Shown here piece after piece: positions 44,905 through 53,915 of a stretch of DNA of 64,000 nucleotides. Source of the DNA: Ruegeria arenilitoris (GTDB taxonomy: Bacteria; Pseudomonadota; Alphaproteobacteria; Rhodobacterales; Rhodobacteraceae); assembly GCF_013035425.1 (NCBI RefSeq), contig NZ_WQHX01000005.1, positions 62,001-126,000 of the forward strand, written 5' to 3'. Within the stretch, counting starts at the first letter, position 1. Every line of letters starts with the position of its first letter. The notes beneath the pieces are model-generated. The model ran no database searches and had not been told where the DNA came from. It saw nothing but the letters and a program-made list of their open reading frames with translations. A program made the translations under genes and the position numbers.

Positions 44905-45591
44905 TCAAGAAACCAAACGATATCCGCCAGATTCTGTGACTAAAAGGCGAGCATTGGATGGATCAGGCTCAATTTTCTGGCGCAACCGGTAAATATGGGT
45001 TTCCAGCGTATGTGTGGTTACGCCCGCATTGTATCCCCATACTTCGTGCAACAATACATCGCGGGCAACAACGCCATCAGTCGATCTATAGAGGAACTTC
45101 AAAATATTCGTCTCTTTTTCGGTGAGACGAATCTTGCGGTCATCCTCGGTTATCAACATCTTCATGGCAGGCTTGAACGTGTACGGGCCCAAAACAAAGA
45201 CTGCATCCTCCGATTGTTCATGTTGACGCAGCTGAGCGCGGATCCGGGCCAACAAAACGGGGAACTTGAAGGGTTTACTCACATAATCATTCGCACCCGC
45301 ATCCAAGCCCAGAATCGTATCGGCATCGCTGTCATGACCAGTCAGCATCAGGACAGGGCTTTTGACACCCTGTTTACGCAACAGGCGACACAGCTCACGT
45401 CCATCCGTATCCGGCAACCCAACGTCCAGAATGATCAGGTCATAAATAGCCTCACGCGCACGCTCCATTGCGGATTGGCCATCAGAAGCTTCGAAAACAT
45501 CGAAGTCCTCGGTCATAACCAATTGCTCACTTAGTGCTTCGCGCAAGTCCTCGTCGTCATCTACAAGCAGGATTTTCTTGAGCTGAGCCAT
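44905..45591 (-). CDS. cenR: OmpR-family response regulator, CenR-like
   Basis: 228 residues: receiver domain with acidic pocket LLVDDDEDLREAL, phospho-acceptor D56 in LIILDVGLPD and the later KPF lysine; winged-helix DNA-binding domain ending HIYRLRQKIEPDPSNARLLV. The sequence has the character of CenR, an essential envelope regulator in alphaproteobacteria, but the partner kinase is not adjacent, so the name is tentative. ATG 45591 has AGGAGG 8 nt upstream. Divergent from ribA. Confidence 0.8.
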   Translation of the reverse strand: MAQLKKILLVDDDEDLREALSEQLVMTEDFDVFEASDGQSAMERAREAIYDLIILDVGLPDTDGRELCRLLRKQGVKSPVLMLTGHDSDADTILGLDAGANDYVSKPFKFPVLLARIRAQLRQHEQSEDAVFVLGPYTFKPAMKMLITEDDRKIRLTEKETNILKFLYRSTDGVVARDVLLHEVWGYNAGVTTHTLETHIYRLRQKIEPDPSNARLLVTESGGYRLVS

Positions 45592-45688
45592 CGCCGGTCC
45601 TCCTAAACCTTTTCCATCACTTGCGTTCAAAAGTTACAATCAACAAGATTTGCTGCAACCGACTCACGCCCTCGTGTCTGATGCGGAG

Positions 45689-45705
45689 GAAATGTTTCAC
45701 ATTTC
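45689..45705. promoter_or_regulatory. Palindrome upstream of ribA, candidate operator
   Basis: GAAATGT-TTC-ACATTTC, perfect 7-bp arms with a 3-nt centre, lies 47 bp upstream of the ribA start and 97 bp upstream of the divergent response-regulator start. It could bind a dimeric regulator; no RFN (FMN) riboswitch is visible here. Confidence 0.45.
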
Positions 45706-45752
45706 GTCAGGATAGGAGTAGGAGAAGGGCGAAAAGTTATAGGGTAACATAA

Positions 45753-46847
45753 ATGAGCCTCATTCCTGATATCACGGAGCTTTTGGCCCGCGCGCGAGCA
45801 GATTTACGCATGGGTCTGCCCGTGGTTATGATCGATGATGGCGGGGCTAGCGTTTTGGCTATGGCATGCGAAACAATGACACCTCAGCGTCTGGCCGATC
45901 TGCGTGGGATAGATGCAAACCCGGCAATTGCCGTAACTGTTCGTCGGGCCGAAACGCTCAAGGCCCGCGCTTATGATGGCGATCTCGCCCGTGTTGTGAT
46001 CCCGGCAGACGCCGATCACAGCTGGGTTCAGTCTGTCGCCGATCCTTCGTCGGACCTAAGTGCGCCGATGAAGGGTCCGCTGATGACCGAGCGCAATGGC
46101 AATGCCAACCTGCACCGAATCGCTATCGCATTGACGAAATCCGCCCGACTATTGCCGGCAGCCGTTGTTGTCCCAATCGACAAAGGCCGAGAGTTCGCCA
46201 CTGCGCATGGCCTGACATGCATAGACCACACGCGCGCCGCGCCTCATTTGGCGGATCGCAGCACTTTGCACGAAGTGGTTGCTGCACGCCTCCCAATGGA
46301 GGTTTCCGAGGCCGGGCGGCTGCATGTATTTCGCCCTGAAGATGGGGGCGAGGAGCATTATGCCATCGAAATCGGGCGCCCTGACCGCGACAAACCAGTG
46401 TTGGCCCGATTGCATTCGGCGTGTTTCACCGGAGATTTGATGGGCAGCCTCAAATGTGACTGCGGCCCACAACTGCGAGGGGCGCTGGCGCAGATGGGAG
46501 CCGAGGGTGCGGGCGTGCTTCTATATTTAAATCAAGAAGGGCGCGGAATTGGTCTAGCCAATAAGATGCGTGCGTATTTCCTGCAAGATCAGGGGTTTGA
46601 TACCGTCGAGGCCAACCACCGCTTGGGCTTTGAGGATGACGAGCGCGATTTTCGCGTGGGTTCTGACATTCTTAAGTTGCTGGGATTTGGTTCAGTGCGG
46701 CTACTGACGAATAACCCAGCAAAGATTGCAATGATGGAACGCACTGGAATAGCTGTAACGGAACGCGTTCCGCTGAAAGTCGGTGAAACAGCGCATAACC
46801 GGGGGTACTTGGCGACCAAAGCTGCCAAGTCGGGCCACTTGTTGTGA
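45753..46847 (+). CDS. ribA: GTP cyclohydrolase II with degenerate RibB-like N-terminal domain
   Basis: First step of riboflavin synthesis from GTP. 364 residues. Residues of about 185-364 are the GTP cyclohydrolase II domain with the zinc cysteines C224-x10-C235-x-C237 and the NQEGRGIGLANKMRAY active-site motif. The first ~180 residues resemble DHBP synthase in layout, but the catalytic acidic loop (DDEDRENEGD in active RibB) is here MIDDGGASVLAMACE, so that half is probably inactive. Its stop overlaps the GTG start of the YkuD-domain gene (GTGA). Confidence 0.9.
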   Translation: MSLIPDITELLARARADLRMGLPVVMIDDGGASVLAMACETMTPQRLADLRGIDANPAIAVTVRRAETLKARAYDGDLARVVIPADADHSWVQSVADPSSDLSAPMKGPLMTERNGNANLHRIAIALTKSARLLPAAVVVPIDKGREFATAHGLTCIDHTRAAPHLADRSTLHEVVAARLPMEVSEAGRLHVFRPEDGGEEHYAIEIGRPDRDKPVLARLHSACFTGDLMGSLKCDCGPQLRGALAQMGAEGAGVLLYLNQEGRGIGLANKMRAYFLQDQGFDTVEANHRLGFEDDERDFRVGSDILKLLGFGSVRLLTNNPAKIAMMERTGIAVTERVPLKVGETAHNRGYLATKAAKSGHLL

Positions 46848-47344
46848 CTCCCGGAGATTTAGTTCTAACCCCGAAGGGCGTTCGTTTTCTTGGTCGCGTT
46901 TTTCCCTGCGCAATCGGCAAGGGCGGCCTGAGCCGCGACAAGCGAGAAGGCGACGGAGCGACACCTGTCGGAGAACACTGCATTGTAGGTATGTTTTACC
47001 GTCCTGACCGCATGGTGCGCCCTGCCCGTTGGGCCCGGGCCCTTGGACCCAATGACCTTTGGTCGGACGATCAAACCGATGAGGCTTATAACCACTTGGT
47101 TCGCTCTCCGTATAATTGCAGCCACGAAAAGTTGCGGCGCGCTGATCCCTTGTACGATCTCGTGCTGGTGACCGATTGGAATTGGCCAAGTGCCATACCG
47201 GGTCGTGGGTCCGCTATTTTCTTGCACCAATGGCGGCGACCACGTTACCCGACCGAGGGCTGTGTAGCCTTCCGCCGGGATCACTTACGTTGGATTGCAC
47301 AGCAGATCGTTCCGGGCACCCGGTTGATTATCCCTGCGACTTGA
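46844..47344 (+). CDS. YkuD-type L,D-transpeptidase-domain protein without signal peptide
   Basis: 166 residues. The catalytic cysteine motif is present (FLHQWRRPRYPTEGCVAF, with His before and the GC pair). The domain begins almost at residue 1 (VLTPKGVRFLGRVFPCAIG) and there is no export signal, unlike periplasmic L,D-transpeptidases such as ErfK/YbiS. Starts at GTG 46844, translationally coupled to ribA. It may be a cytoplasmic or non-classical member (the YkuD fold also appears in murein-recycling carboxypeptidases). Its 3' end overlaps yggS by 17 bp. Confidence 0.82.
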   Translation: MTPGDLVLTPKGVRFLGRVFPCAIGKGGLSRDKREGDGATPVGEHCIVGMFYRPDRMVRPARWARALGPNDLWSDDQTDEAYNHLVRSPYNCSHEKLRRADPLYDLVLVTDWNWPSAIPGRGSAIFLHQWRRPRYPTEGCVAFRRDHLRWIAQQIVPGTRLIIPAT

Positions 47345-47987
47345 CCCGTTCCCCAAAAATGGCCGATCCGACACGAACGTGGGTCGCGCCCAGTGCAACG
47401 GCCGTCTCAAAGTCGCCGCTCATACCCATTGACAGACCTTCCAGCCCATTCCGGTCGGCGATCTTAGCCAACAGGGCGAAATGCAGCGACGGTTCCTCAT
47501 CAACGGGCGGAATGCACATCAGTCCCAGTACAGGCAGCTCCAGATCCCGGCATTCTGCAATGAAGCTGTCCGCCCCGCTTGGCAAAACACCTGCCTTCTG
47601 CTCTTCTTCTCCAGTATTCACCTGAATGAACAGGTCTGGGCATGCTCCAATTTCTTGCGTTAGCCGGGCCAAGGTTTTTGCCAGCTTTGGGCGGTCTACG
47701 GAATGTATGGCGTTACACAGTTCCATCGCCTGCCGTGCCTTGTTTGTCTGAAGCGGCCCGATCAAGTGCAGATCGATGCCGGAATAGCGTTCTTTTAACG
47801 CAGGCCACTTTCCAGCGGCCTCCTGCACACGGTTTTCGCCAAAACAGCGATGCCCTTGTTGCAGAACTGCCTCAACCCGTTCATTCGGTTGCACCTTGGA
47901 CACAGCAATCAGCTTGACCGAACCCTGGGGTCGTCCAGCAGCTGTTTCAGCGTTCGCAATGCGGGTTTTGATGTCTTGCAGGGACAT
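47328..47987 (-). CDS. yggS: YggS-family pyridoxal-phosphate homeostasis protein
   Basis: PLP-binding barrel protein of 219 residues, with VKLIAVSKVQPNERVEAVL (the PLP lysine), FGENRVQEAAGKW, HLIGPLQTNKAR and the phosphate-binding SMGMSGDFETAVALGATHVRVGSAIFG. It buffers free PLP and affects amino-acid pools. ATG 47987 gives the family N-terminus; further upstream ATGs lack support. Confidence 0.93.
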   Translation of the reverse strand: MSLQDIKTRIANAETAAGRPQGSVKLIAVSKVQPNERVEAVLQQGHRCFGENRVQEAAGKWPALKERYSGIDLHLIGPLQTNKARQAMELCNAIHSVDRPKLAKTLARLTQEIGACPDLFIQVNTGEEEQKAGVLPSGADSFIAECRDLELPVLGLMCIPPVDEEPSLHFALLAKIADRNGLEGLSMGMSGDFETAVALGATHVRVGSAIFGERVKSQG

Positions 47988-48032
47988 GGGGCCTCTCATC
48001 CAGCTTTCGCCGCAGAAAAACACCATGTTGCA

Positions 48033-48067
48033 CAAAAAGAAAAGGGCAGGCCCGAAGACCTGCCCTT
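48033..48067 (-). terminator. Terminator of the porin gene
   Basis: On the minus strand a 9-bp stem AAGGGCAGG/CCTGCCCTT (48042-48067) with an 8-nt loop is followed by TTCTTTTTG. It lies 21 bp beyond the porin stop. Confidence 0.88.
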
Positions 48068-48088
48068 AAACATGTGGTTCAGACCAAC

Positions 48089-49039
48089 TTAGAAGTTGAA
48101 CTGAGCACCAAAGTCAGCACGGACCTGTCCGTCTTCGTCACCGCGCTTCTGGCGGCCGAGACCGCCACGCAGCGACGCGCCGCCGCCCAGGTCGTAGATA
48201 GCGCCGATACCATACTGTTGGTTATCGTTGTCAGCGTTACCGTCACCGTAAGCTGCGGTGAGGGTTGTTGCCGCGCCAATGTTCCACGCCAGCGACAGAC
48301 CCCATGCAGTACCGTTCAGGTCAGGGTCATCAACATCGTCGTCTGCAACAAACAGGGTACCACCGAAGTCGCCCCATTCGCCGCCCAGAGTCAGAACCAA
48401 CAGGCTTTCATCATCTACAACGTCATCGTTATCAGTCTGACCATAGGCCAGTGCTGCGGTAATGTTGCTGAAGGTGTAGGTGGCGCTGATGTCCCAGCGA
48501 TCACGATCGCCGGTACCGTCGGTGTCATAGGATGCACCGAATGCGAAATCGCCAACTGCATACTGGAAGAACACGGCGTTTGCGCCTGCTCCGGTCGACG
48601 AATAGCCCAGGAAGCCATAGTCAACACCAGAGTACTGACCAATGAACGATTCCAGACCAGGCTCGTTACCGTAGTAGTTCGCCAAGTTGTCAAACGAACC
48701 CGCGACGTTACCCGCGTCAACACGCAGACCGCCGTAGATTACCGAGAAGCGTGGTCCGTTCAGGACAGCTGATCCCGCTTCGCCGTTCGACGCGTTTTCG
48801 TCAGCCTGCATACGAACACGAGCTTCGAAGCGTACCCCGCCATCTGTTTCAGTGATGCCGTCGATGTTCAGACGAAAGCGCGATACCAGGATGGTATCAT
48901 CCGCGCCATCTTCGTCCGAACGGTCTTCCAAATAGCCAATACCGAAGCGGCCATAACCGCCCAGTTTCACTTCTGCGGCTTCAGCTGCAACAGCGGTGAT
49001 CGCCATTGTAGCTGCCGTTGCGAAGAGAACTTTTTTCAT
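48089..49039 (-). CDS. Outer-membrane porin (Rhodobacter type)
   Basis: 316 residues. Signal peptide cleaved after AAEA; then a beta-barrel with alternating strands, many acidic turn residues (Asp-rich loops) and a terminal phenylalanine (GAQFNF) for BAM recognition. The start VKLGGYGRFGIGYLEDR and the VSRFRLNIDG strand match Rhodobacteraceae trimeric general porins. The Asp-rich loops suggest cation preference, as inference. Strong ribosome site GAGGGAAACAAG. The 280 bp upstream (49040-49319) holds no gene I can support. Confidence 0.92.
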   Translation of the reverse strand: MKKVLFATAATMAITAVAAEAAEVKLGGYGRFGIGYLEDRSDEDGADDTILVSRFRLNIDGITETDGGVRFEARVRMQADENASNGEAGSAVLNGPRFSVIYGGLRVDAGNVAGSFDNLANYYGNEPGLESFIGQYSGVDYGFLGYSSTGAGANAVFFQYAVGDFAFGASYDTDGTGDRDRWDISATYTFSNITAALAYGQTDNDDVVDDESLLVLTLGGEWGDFGGTLFVADDDVDDPDLNGTAWGLSLAWNIGAATTLTAAYGDGNADNDNQQYGIGAIYDLGGGASLRGGLGRQKRGDEDGQVRADFGAQFNF

Positions 49040-49319
49040 CTTGTTTCCCTCGGTTTCAAAGTTTTTCTACTCGACACATGGCACACATGCGTCTCAGCAC
49101 GGACACCGTGTCGCTCTTTTTGCCCCCTAAGTGCAAGCTTGGCATAGGCGAATAACCGTCATTCTGCCCAAATTGGTGCAAGGATGCCACAGTCTGTTTT
49201 GCCCCCAGTTTCAGGCCAGACGCGCAGAATTCGAAAGAATTGGCTTGTTGCAGGCAGGGACCTTGGCTAGGAGTATGCCCCAGCACATGCCTTACACGTG
49301 ATAACAGGACCCGCTTACC

Positions 49320-49802
49320 ATGCGCCTGCCAAGGATTTTGTCTTTGATTTTGCTGACCGCTGCCATTTCGGCATGCGGGCAGAATCAAAGCACTTCGACG
49401 GCCAACCCCAATCTTGTGGGTGGAACCACGGATGAGCGCGAATTGAACGACCCTGATCGTTCCACGATCTGGGACTTGTTCGACCGGGGAAGCGCCGAAC
49501 AAACAACCAACGTCAACCGCTATCTCTGGGCCGCATCGCTCGACGTCCTTAGTTTTCTGCCGGTGCAAGAGGTAGATCCTTTTACTGGTGTCATAATAAC
49601 AGGTTACGGCAGACCGCCCGGCGGAGGCCGATCCTATCGCGCCACCGTCCACATCAGCGATCCTGCTCTGGCCGCGCGCTCATTATCGTTGGCTTTACAG
49701 TCCAGCGGCGGTGCTCCGGTCAGTGCCTCAACCACCCGTGCAGTCGAAGATGCGATTCTCTCGCGCGCCCGACAGCTGCGCATTGAAGACAACAAGTTCT
49801 AG
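49320..49802 (+). CDS. DUF3576 lipoprotein
   Basis: 160 residues with a lipobox (ISAC, acylated Cys19). The rest is RSTIWDLFDRG... VNRYLWAASLDVLSFLPVQEVDPFTGVIITGYGRPPGG, the DUF3576 signature. No function is known; the gene commonly precedes leuS and lptE in this bacterial group, so an envelope role is likely. A terminator follows 28 bp after the stop. Confidence 0.87.
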   Translation: MRLPRILSLILLTAAISACGQNQSTSTANPNLVGGTTDERELNDPDRSTIWDLFDRGSAEQTTNVNRYLWAASLDVLSFLPVQEVDPFTGVIITGYGRPPGGGRSYRATVHISDPALAARSLSLALQSSGGAPVSASTTRAVEDAILSRARQLRIEDNKF

Positions 49803-49830
49803 CAACCCGCCGAAAATCACAATATTACCA

Positions 49831-49854
49831 CGCCGGGTTCCTACCCGGCGTTTT
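49831..49854 (+). terminator. Terminator between the DUF3576 gene and leuS
   Basis: 8-bp stem CGCCGGGT (49831-49838) / ACCCGGCG (49843-49850), TCCT loop, then TTTT. The leuS start is 25 bp further on, so transcription of leuS either has its own promoter overlapping this site or reads through. Confidence 0.8.
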
Positions 49855-49874
49855 CATTCACGAAGGACCGCACC

Positions 49875-52412
49875 ATGTCGCGCTATTCGGCAAACGAAAT
49901 CGAAGCTAAGTGGCAAAAAGCCTGGGACAGTGCCGGGATTTTTTATGCCAACCACAAGGCGGACGGGCCGAAATACTATGTGCTCGAGATGTTCCCTTAC
50001 CCATCAGGCCGCATCCATATGGGACATGTGCGCAACTATACGATGGGCGACGTTATTGCGCGGCAAAAACTGGCGACCGGTCACAACGTTTTGCACCCAA
50101 TGGGCTGGGATGCATTTGGAATGCCTGCCGAAAACGCTGCGATGGCGATAGGAGGGCACCCCAAAGATTGGACCTATGGCAATATCGCCGACATGCGCGC
50201 GCAGATGAAACCGTTGGGCTTGTCCATCGACTGGTCGCGTGAGTTTGCAACCTGCGACCCGGAATACTATGGCCAGCAGCAGGCGCTGTTTCTTGATATG
50301 CTCGAAGCTGGGCTGGTCTATCGGAAAAATGCAGTCGTGAACTGGGACCCGGTCGACATGACCGTGCTCGCCAACGAACAAGTTGAGAACGGTCGTGGTT
50401 GGCGATCGGGCGCTTTGGTTGAGCGACGCGAACTGACGCAGTGGTTCTTCAAGATCTCAGATTATTCCGAGGAATTGCTGGATGCCCTCGATACGCTGGA
50501 CAACTGGCCTGCCAAAGTCCGCCTGATGCAAGAAAACTGGATTGGCAAATCACGGGGTCTGCAATTTTCATTTGAACGAACAGACGAAGGTGAGCCGATT
50601 ACTGTCTATACGACGCGGCCCGACACCCTGCTTGGCGCATCATTCGTCGGAATCTCTCCTGACCATCCGATTGCAAAACAGCTGGAGGCTAAAGACCCGA
50701 AAATAGCTGATTTCGTTGCAGAATGCCGCAAGGGTGGGACAACTGAAGAAGCAATCGAGACCGCTGAAAAGCTGGGCTATGACACAGGCATAAAGGTCAA
50801 GCACCCGCTGGATCCCAGCTGGGAACTGCCTGTATGGATCGCAAACTTTATCCTTATGGATTACGGCACTGGTGCAATTTTTGCATGCCCAGCTCACGAT
50901 CAACGCGACCTGGATTTCTGCCGCAAATATGGCCTTCCGGTTATCGATACCTTTTTCGCGCTGGACGATGACACACCTGTTGACAAGATTGCTTTCGTTC
51001 CTCCGAAAACAGAGAAAGTCCGCTGGGTGAACCACTTCGCCGGTCTCACCGAGGCAACGGGTGAAGAAGCAATCAACGCCACCGTTGATTTCGCCGAAAA
51101 AGCAGGTTGGGGCGAAGGGGTTACAAAATATCGCCTGCGCGACTGGGGGCTGTCTCGTCAGCGGTATTGGGGTTGCCCGATCCCAGTTGTGCACTGCGAT
51201 TCCTGCGGTGTAGTTCCCGAAAAGAAAGAAAACCTGCCAATCCGTTTGCCTGACGACGTTACTTTCGACAAGCCTGGCAACCCGCTGGACCGCCACCCGA
51301 CTTGGCGTGATTGCGAATGCCCGTCTTGTGGTGGTCCAGCCAAACGCGAAACCGATACGATGGACACCTTCGTCGATTCGTCATGGTACTTCGCGCGGTT
51401 CACTGCGCCACATGCCAATACCCCCACCGATCTGGCCGAGGCCGAGTACTGGATGAATGTCGACCAGTATATCGGCGGTATCGAACATGCGATTCTGCAC
51501 CTGCTTTATTCAAGGTTCTTTGCTCGGGCGATGCAGATCACCGGCCACCTGCCGAAGAAGGCAATTGAACCTTTCGATGCGCTATTTACTCAGGGGATGG
51601 TCACACACGAAATTTACCAGACGCGAGACGAAAAGGACCGCCCAGTCTATCACCTTCCCGAGGATGTCGAGGACGGCAAACTCAAGACAACGGGCGAAGC
51701 GGTCGAGATCATACCTTCGGCTAAAATGTCGAAATCAAAGAAAAACGTAGTTGACCCAGTCAGTATCATATCAGCCTTTGGCGCCGACACCGCCCGCTGG
51801 TTCGTACTGTCCGATTCGCCGCCTGAGCGCGACGTAGAATGGACTGCGGCAGGGGCTGAGGCCGCGTTCAAGCACCTCAGCCGTGTGCATCGCATCGCGT
51901 CCGAGATCTCGGAGTCAAATGTCCCGGCCAATTCGGATGACGAAACTCTACTGCGCGAAATGCATAAAGCGATCCATGATGTTACCGGCGGCGTCGAGTC
52001 CTTTGGCTTCAATGCTTCGATCGCCAAGCTTTATGCCTTTACCAATACTTTGTCCAAATCCAAAGCGGGCACTGCGGCAAAACGCGAAGCCGCCAAAACT
52101 TTGGCCCAGTTGATGTCGCCAATGACCCCGCACTTGTCCGAGGAGTTGTGGCAAATGCTGGGTGGTGAGGGTTTGGTTGCTACAGCGCCCTGGCCGAAAG
52201 CGGATGAGGCGATGCTTATCGACGATACGATCACCCTGCCGATTCAAATCAACGGCAAACGCCGCGCGGAAATCAGCGTGGCGAAAGACCTGGACAAGGT
52301 CGAGGTTGAAAAACTTGCGCTCAGCACCGAAGCTGTTCAAAGGGCGCTGGATGGCGCCGTTCCGAAAAAAGTCATTGTCGTACCTGGCCGGATCGTAAAT
52401 GTCGTCGTTTGA
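49875..52412 (+). CDS. leuS: Leucyl-tRNA synthetase
   Basis: 845-residue class I aminoacyl-tRNA synthetase that charges tRNA-Leu. HIGH motif region [18 protein letters not shown] near residue 45, the CP1 editing domain in the middle with [19 protein letters not shown], and the KMSKS loop as [14 protein letters not shown] near residue 615. Length and domain order are standard. The 3' end overlaps lptE by 14 bp. Confidence 0.98.
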   Translation: MSRYSANEIEAKWQKAWDSAGIFYANHKADGPKYYVLEMFPYPSGRIHMGHVRNYTMGDVIARQKLATGHNVLHPMGWDAFGMPAENAAMAIGGHPKDWTYGNIADMRAQMKPLGLSIDWSREFATCDPEYYGQQQALFLDMLEAGLVYRKNAVVNWDPVDMTVLANEQVENGRGWRSGALVERRELTQWFFKISDYSEELLDALDTLDNWPAKVRLMQENWIGKSRGLQFSFERTDEGEPITVYTTRPDTLLGASFVGISPDHPIAKQLEAKDPKIADFVAECRKGGTTEEAIETAEKLGYDTGIKVKHPLDPSWELPVWIANFILMDYGTGAIFACPAHDQRDLDFCRKYGLPVIDTFFALDDDTPVDKIAFVPPKTEKVRWVNHFAGLTEATGEEAINATVDFAEKAGWGEGVTKYRLRDWGLSRQRYWGCPIPVVHCDSCGVVPEKKENLPIRLPDDVTFDKPGNPLDRHPTWRDCECPSCGGPAKRETDTMDTFVDSSWYFARFTAPHANTPTDLAEAEYWMNVDQYIGGIEHAILHLLYSRFFARAMQITGHLPKKAIEPFDALFTQGMVTHEIYQTRDEKDRPVYHLPEDVEDGKLKTTGEAVEIIPSAKMSKSKKNVVDPVSIISAFGADTARWFVLSDSPPERDVEWTAAGAEAAFKHLSRVHRIASEISESNVPANSDDETLLREMHKAIHDVTGGVESFGFNASIAKLYAFTNTLSKSKAGTAAKREAAKTLAQLMSPMTPHLSEELWQMLGGEGLVATAPWPKADEAMLIDDTITLPIQINGKRRAEISVAKDLDKVEVEKLALSTEAVQRALDGAVPKKVIVVPGRIVNVVV

Positions 52413-52890
52413 TCGCAGAACCTTTTTGCTTATGCCGCTTGCGCTGACCGCTTGCGGCTTTCAGCCTGTTTATGCACCAGGTGGTACTGGCGCGACTCTA
52501 AACGGCAGGGTCGCTGTCTCAGCTCCGAGCGACGTGAAAAGTTTTTTGCTTGTCCAGAACCTTGAGCAGAAACTCGGCCGCAGCGCGGCCTCCGGCAGCG
52601 AATACAAGCTAGCTGTAAGCGTGTCCACAACCACACGTGCCGCGTCTATCTCAACCTCGAACGAGACCAACCGTTACACAATTGATGGCCGGGCAAATTA
52701 CTCTCTGACTTCTGAAGAATCCGGCCAAGTAGTGGCATCTGGTCAGGTGATTGATTTCGTTGCCTATTCAGCTGCCGGATCGACTGTTTCCACGTTGGCA
52801 GATGAGCGTGATGCAACCGAACGGCTGATGGAGATTCTGTCGGATCATATCGTAACTCGCCTGTACACCAGTCCGGATATCACCGCATGA
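52399..52890 (+). CDS. lptE: LPS-assembly lipoprotein LptE
   Basis: 163 residues with a lipoprotein signal, [13 protein letters not shown], followed by the LptE-like core. It plugs the LptD barrel and helps to insert LPS at the outer membrane. Overlaps leuS by 14 bp and holA by 4 bp (ATGA); leuS-lptE-holA is a widely conserved order. Confidence 0.87.
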   Translation: MSSFDRRTFLLMPLALTACGFQPVYAPGGTGATLNGRVAVSAPSDVKSFLLVQNLEQKLGRSAASGSEYKLAVSVSTTTRAASISTSNETNRYTIDGRANYSLTSEESGQVVASGQVIDFVAYSAAGSTVSTLADERDATERLMEILSDHIVTRLYTSPDITA

Positions 52891-53915
52891 AGCTTAGCCC
52901 GCGTGAGGCCGACGGCTATTTCACCAAACCGGACGTGGATAAGCTGGGTTTGTTGATATATGGGGCCGATGCAATGCGGGTTGCCCTGAAACGTCAGCAG
53001 GTTCTGGCGGCACTACTAGGACCGGGTGCCGAAGAGGAAATGCGTTTGACCCGGATGCCTGCTGCAGAACTGCGTGGTGACCCAGCTATGTTGCTCGATG
53101 CAGTCAAAGCTGTCGGCTTTTTTCCAGGTGTTCGCGCTGTTTTTGTAGAGGACGCAACTGATACCGCAGCCGCCGCAATTCTCGCAGCGCTAGAAGATTG
53201 GTCTGCAGGGGACGCGCAGATTGTTGTCACTGCCGGACAGCTCAAGCCCAGTTCGAAAATCCGCAAAGCGTTCGAAGCACACCCGGAAACCTATGCCATC
53301 GGTATATATGACGACCCGCCGTCCCGCGCAGAGGTCGAGCGGGTGTTGATGCAGGCTGGTTTGCAGAACATCCCACGCGACTCGATGTCGGTGCTGTCCG
53401 AACTTGCCGCCGCACTCAGCCCGGGAGATTTCGCCCAAACCGTTGAAAAGTTGTCGCTTTATAAACGGGGTGATGATGGCAGTCTTTCCATCGAAGACAT
53501 CGAAGCATGTTCCCCAAGCTCCACAGAGGCGGCACTTGATGACGTACTAAACGTTGTTGCCGAAGGCAGGGCAGCAGAGATTGGGCCTCTTATCAGAAAA
53601 TTGCAGGCACAGGGTACAAACGGAGTGACGCTATGCATCGGCGCGACTCGGCATTTCAGGACGCTTTACGCTTGCGTATCCCACCCCGGAGGCGCTGCGC
53701 AGGGTATCAGCAAATTGCGTCCTCCTGTTTACGGAAAGCGGCGTGATCGCATTTTACGTCAGGCGCAGGGTTGGGGAGCGCCCAGGTTGCAAACGGCTTT
53801 GACTGTGTTGACGGACACGGACTTGTCGCTGCGATCAGCAGGTCAGACTGCACCTGCCATGGCGCTGGTCGAGCGCGCTATGATCCGTCTGGCGATGCTG
53901 GCCCGTTCGAGCTAA
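52887..53915 (+). CDS. holA: DNA polymerase III delta subunit HolA
   Basis: 342 residues; the clamp-loader subunit that opens the beta clamp. N-terminal LLIYGADAMRVALKRQQVLAAL resembles the family's P-loop-like region; the RMPAAELRGDPAMLLDAVKAVGFFPGVRAVFVEDA segment and the C-terminal helical collar region follow. The start overlaps lptE; the last 4 bases overlap the convergent flavoprotein gene. Confidence 0.92.
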   Translation: MKLSPREADGYFTKPDVDKLGLLIYGADAMRVALKRQQVLAALLGPGAEEEMRLTRMPAAELRGDPAMLLDAVKAVGFFPGVRAVFVEDATDTAAAAILAALEDWSAGDAQIVVTAGQLKPSSKIRKAFEAHPETYAIGIYDDPPSRAEVERVLMQAGLQNIPRDSMSVLSELAAALSPGDFAQTVEKLSLYKRGDDGSLSIEDIEACSPSSTEAALDDVLNVVAEGRAAEIGPLIRKLQAQGTNGVTLCIGATRHFRTLYACVSHPGGAAQGISKLRPPVYGKRRDRILRQAQGWGAPRLQTALTVLTDTDLSLRSAGQTAPAMALVERAMIRLAMLARSS

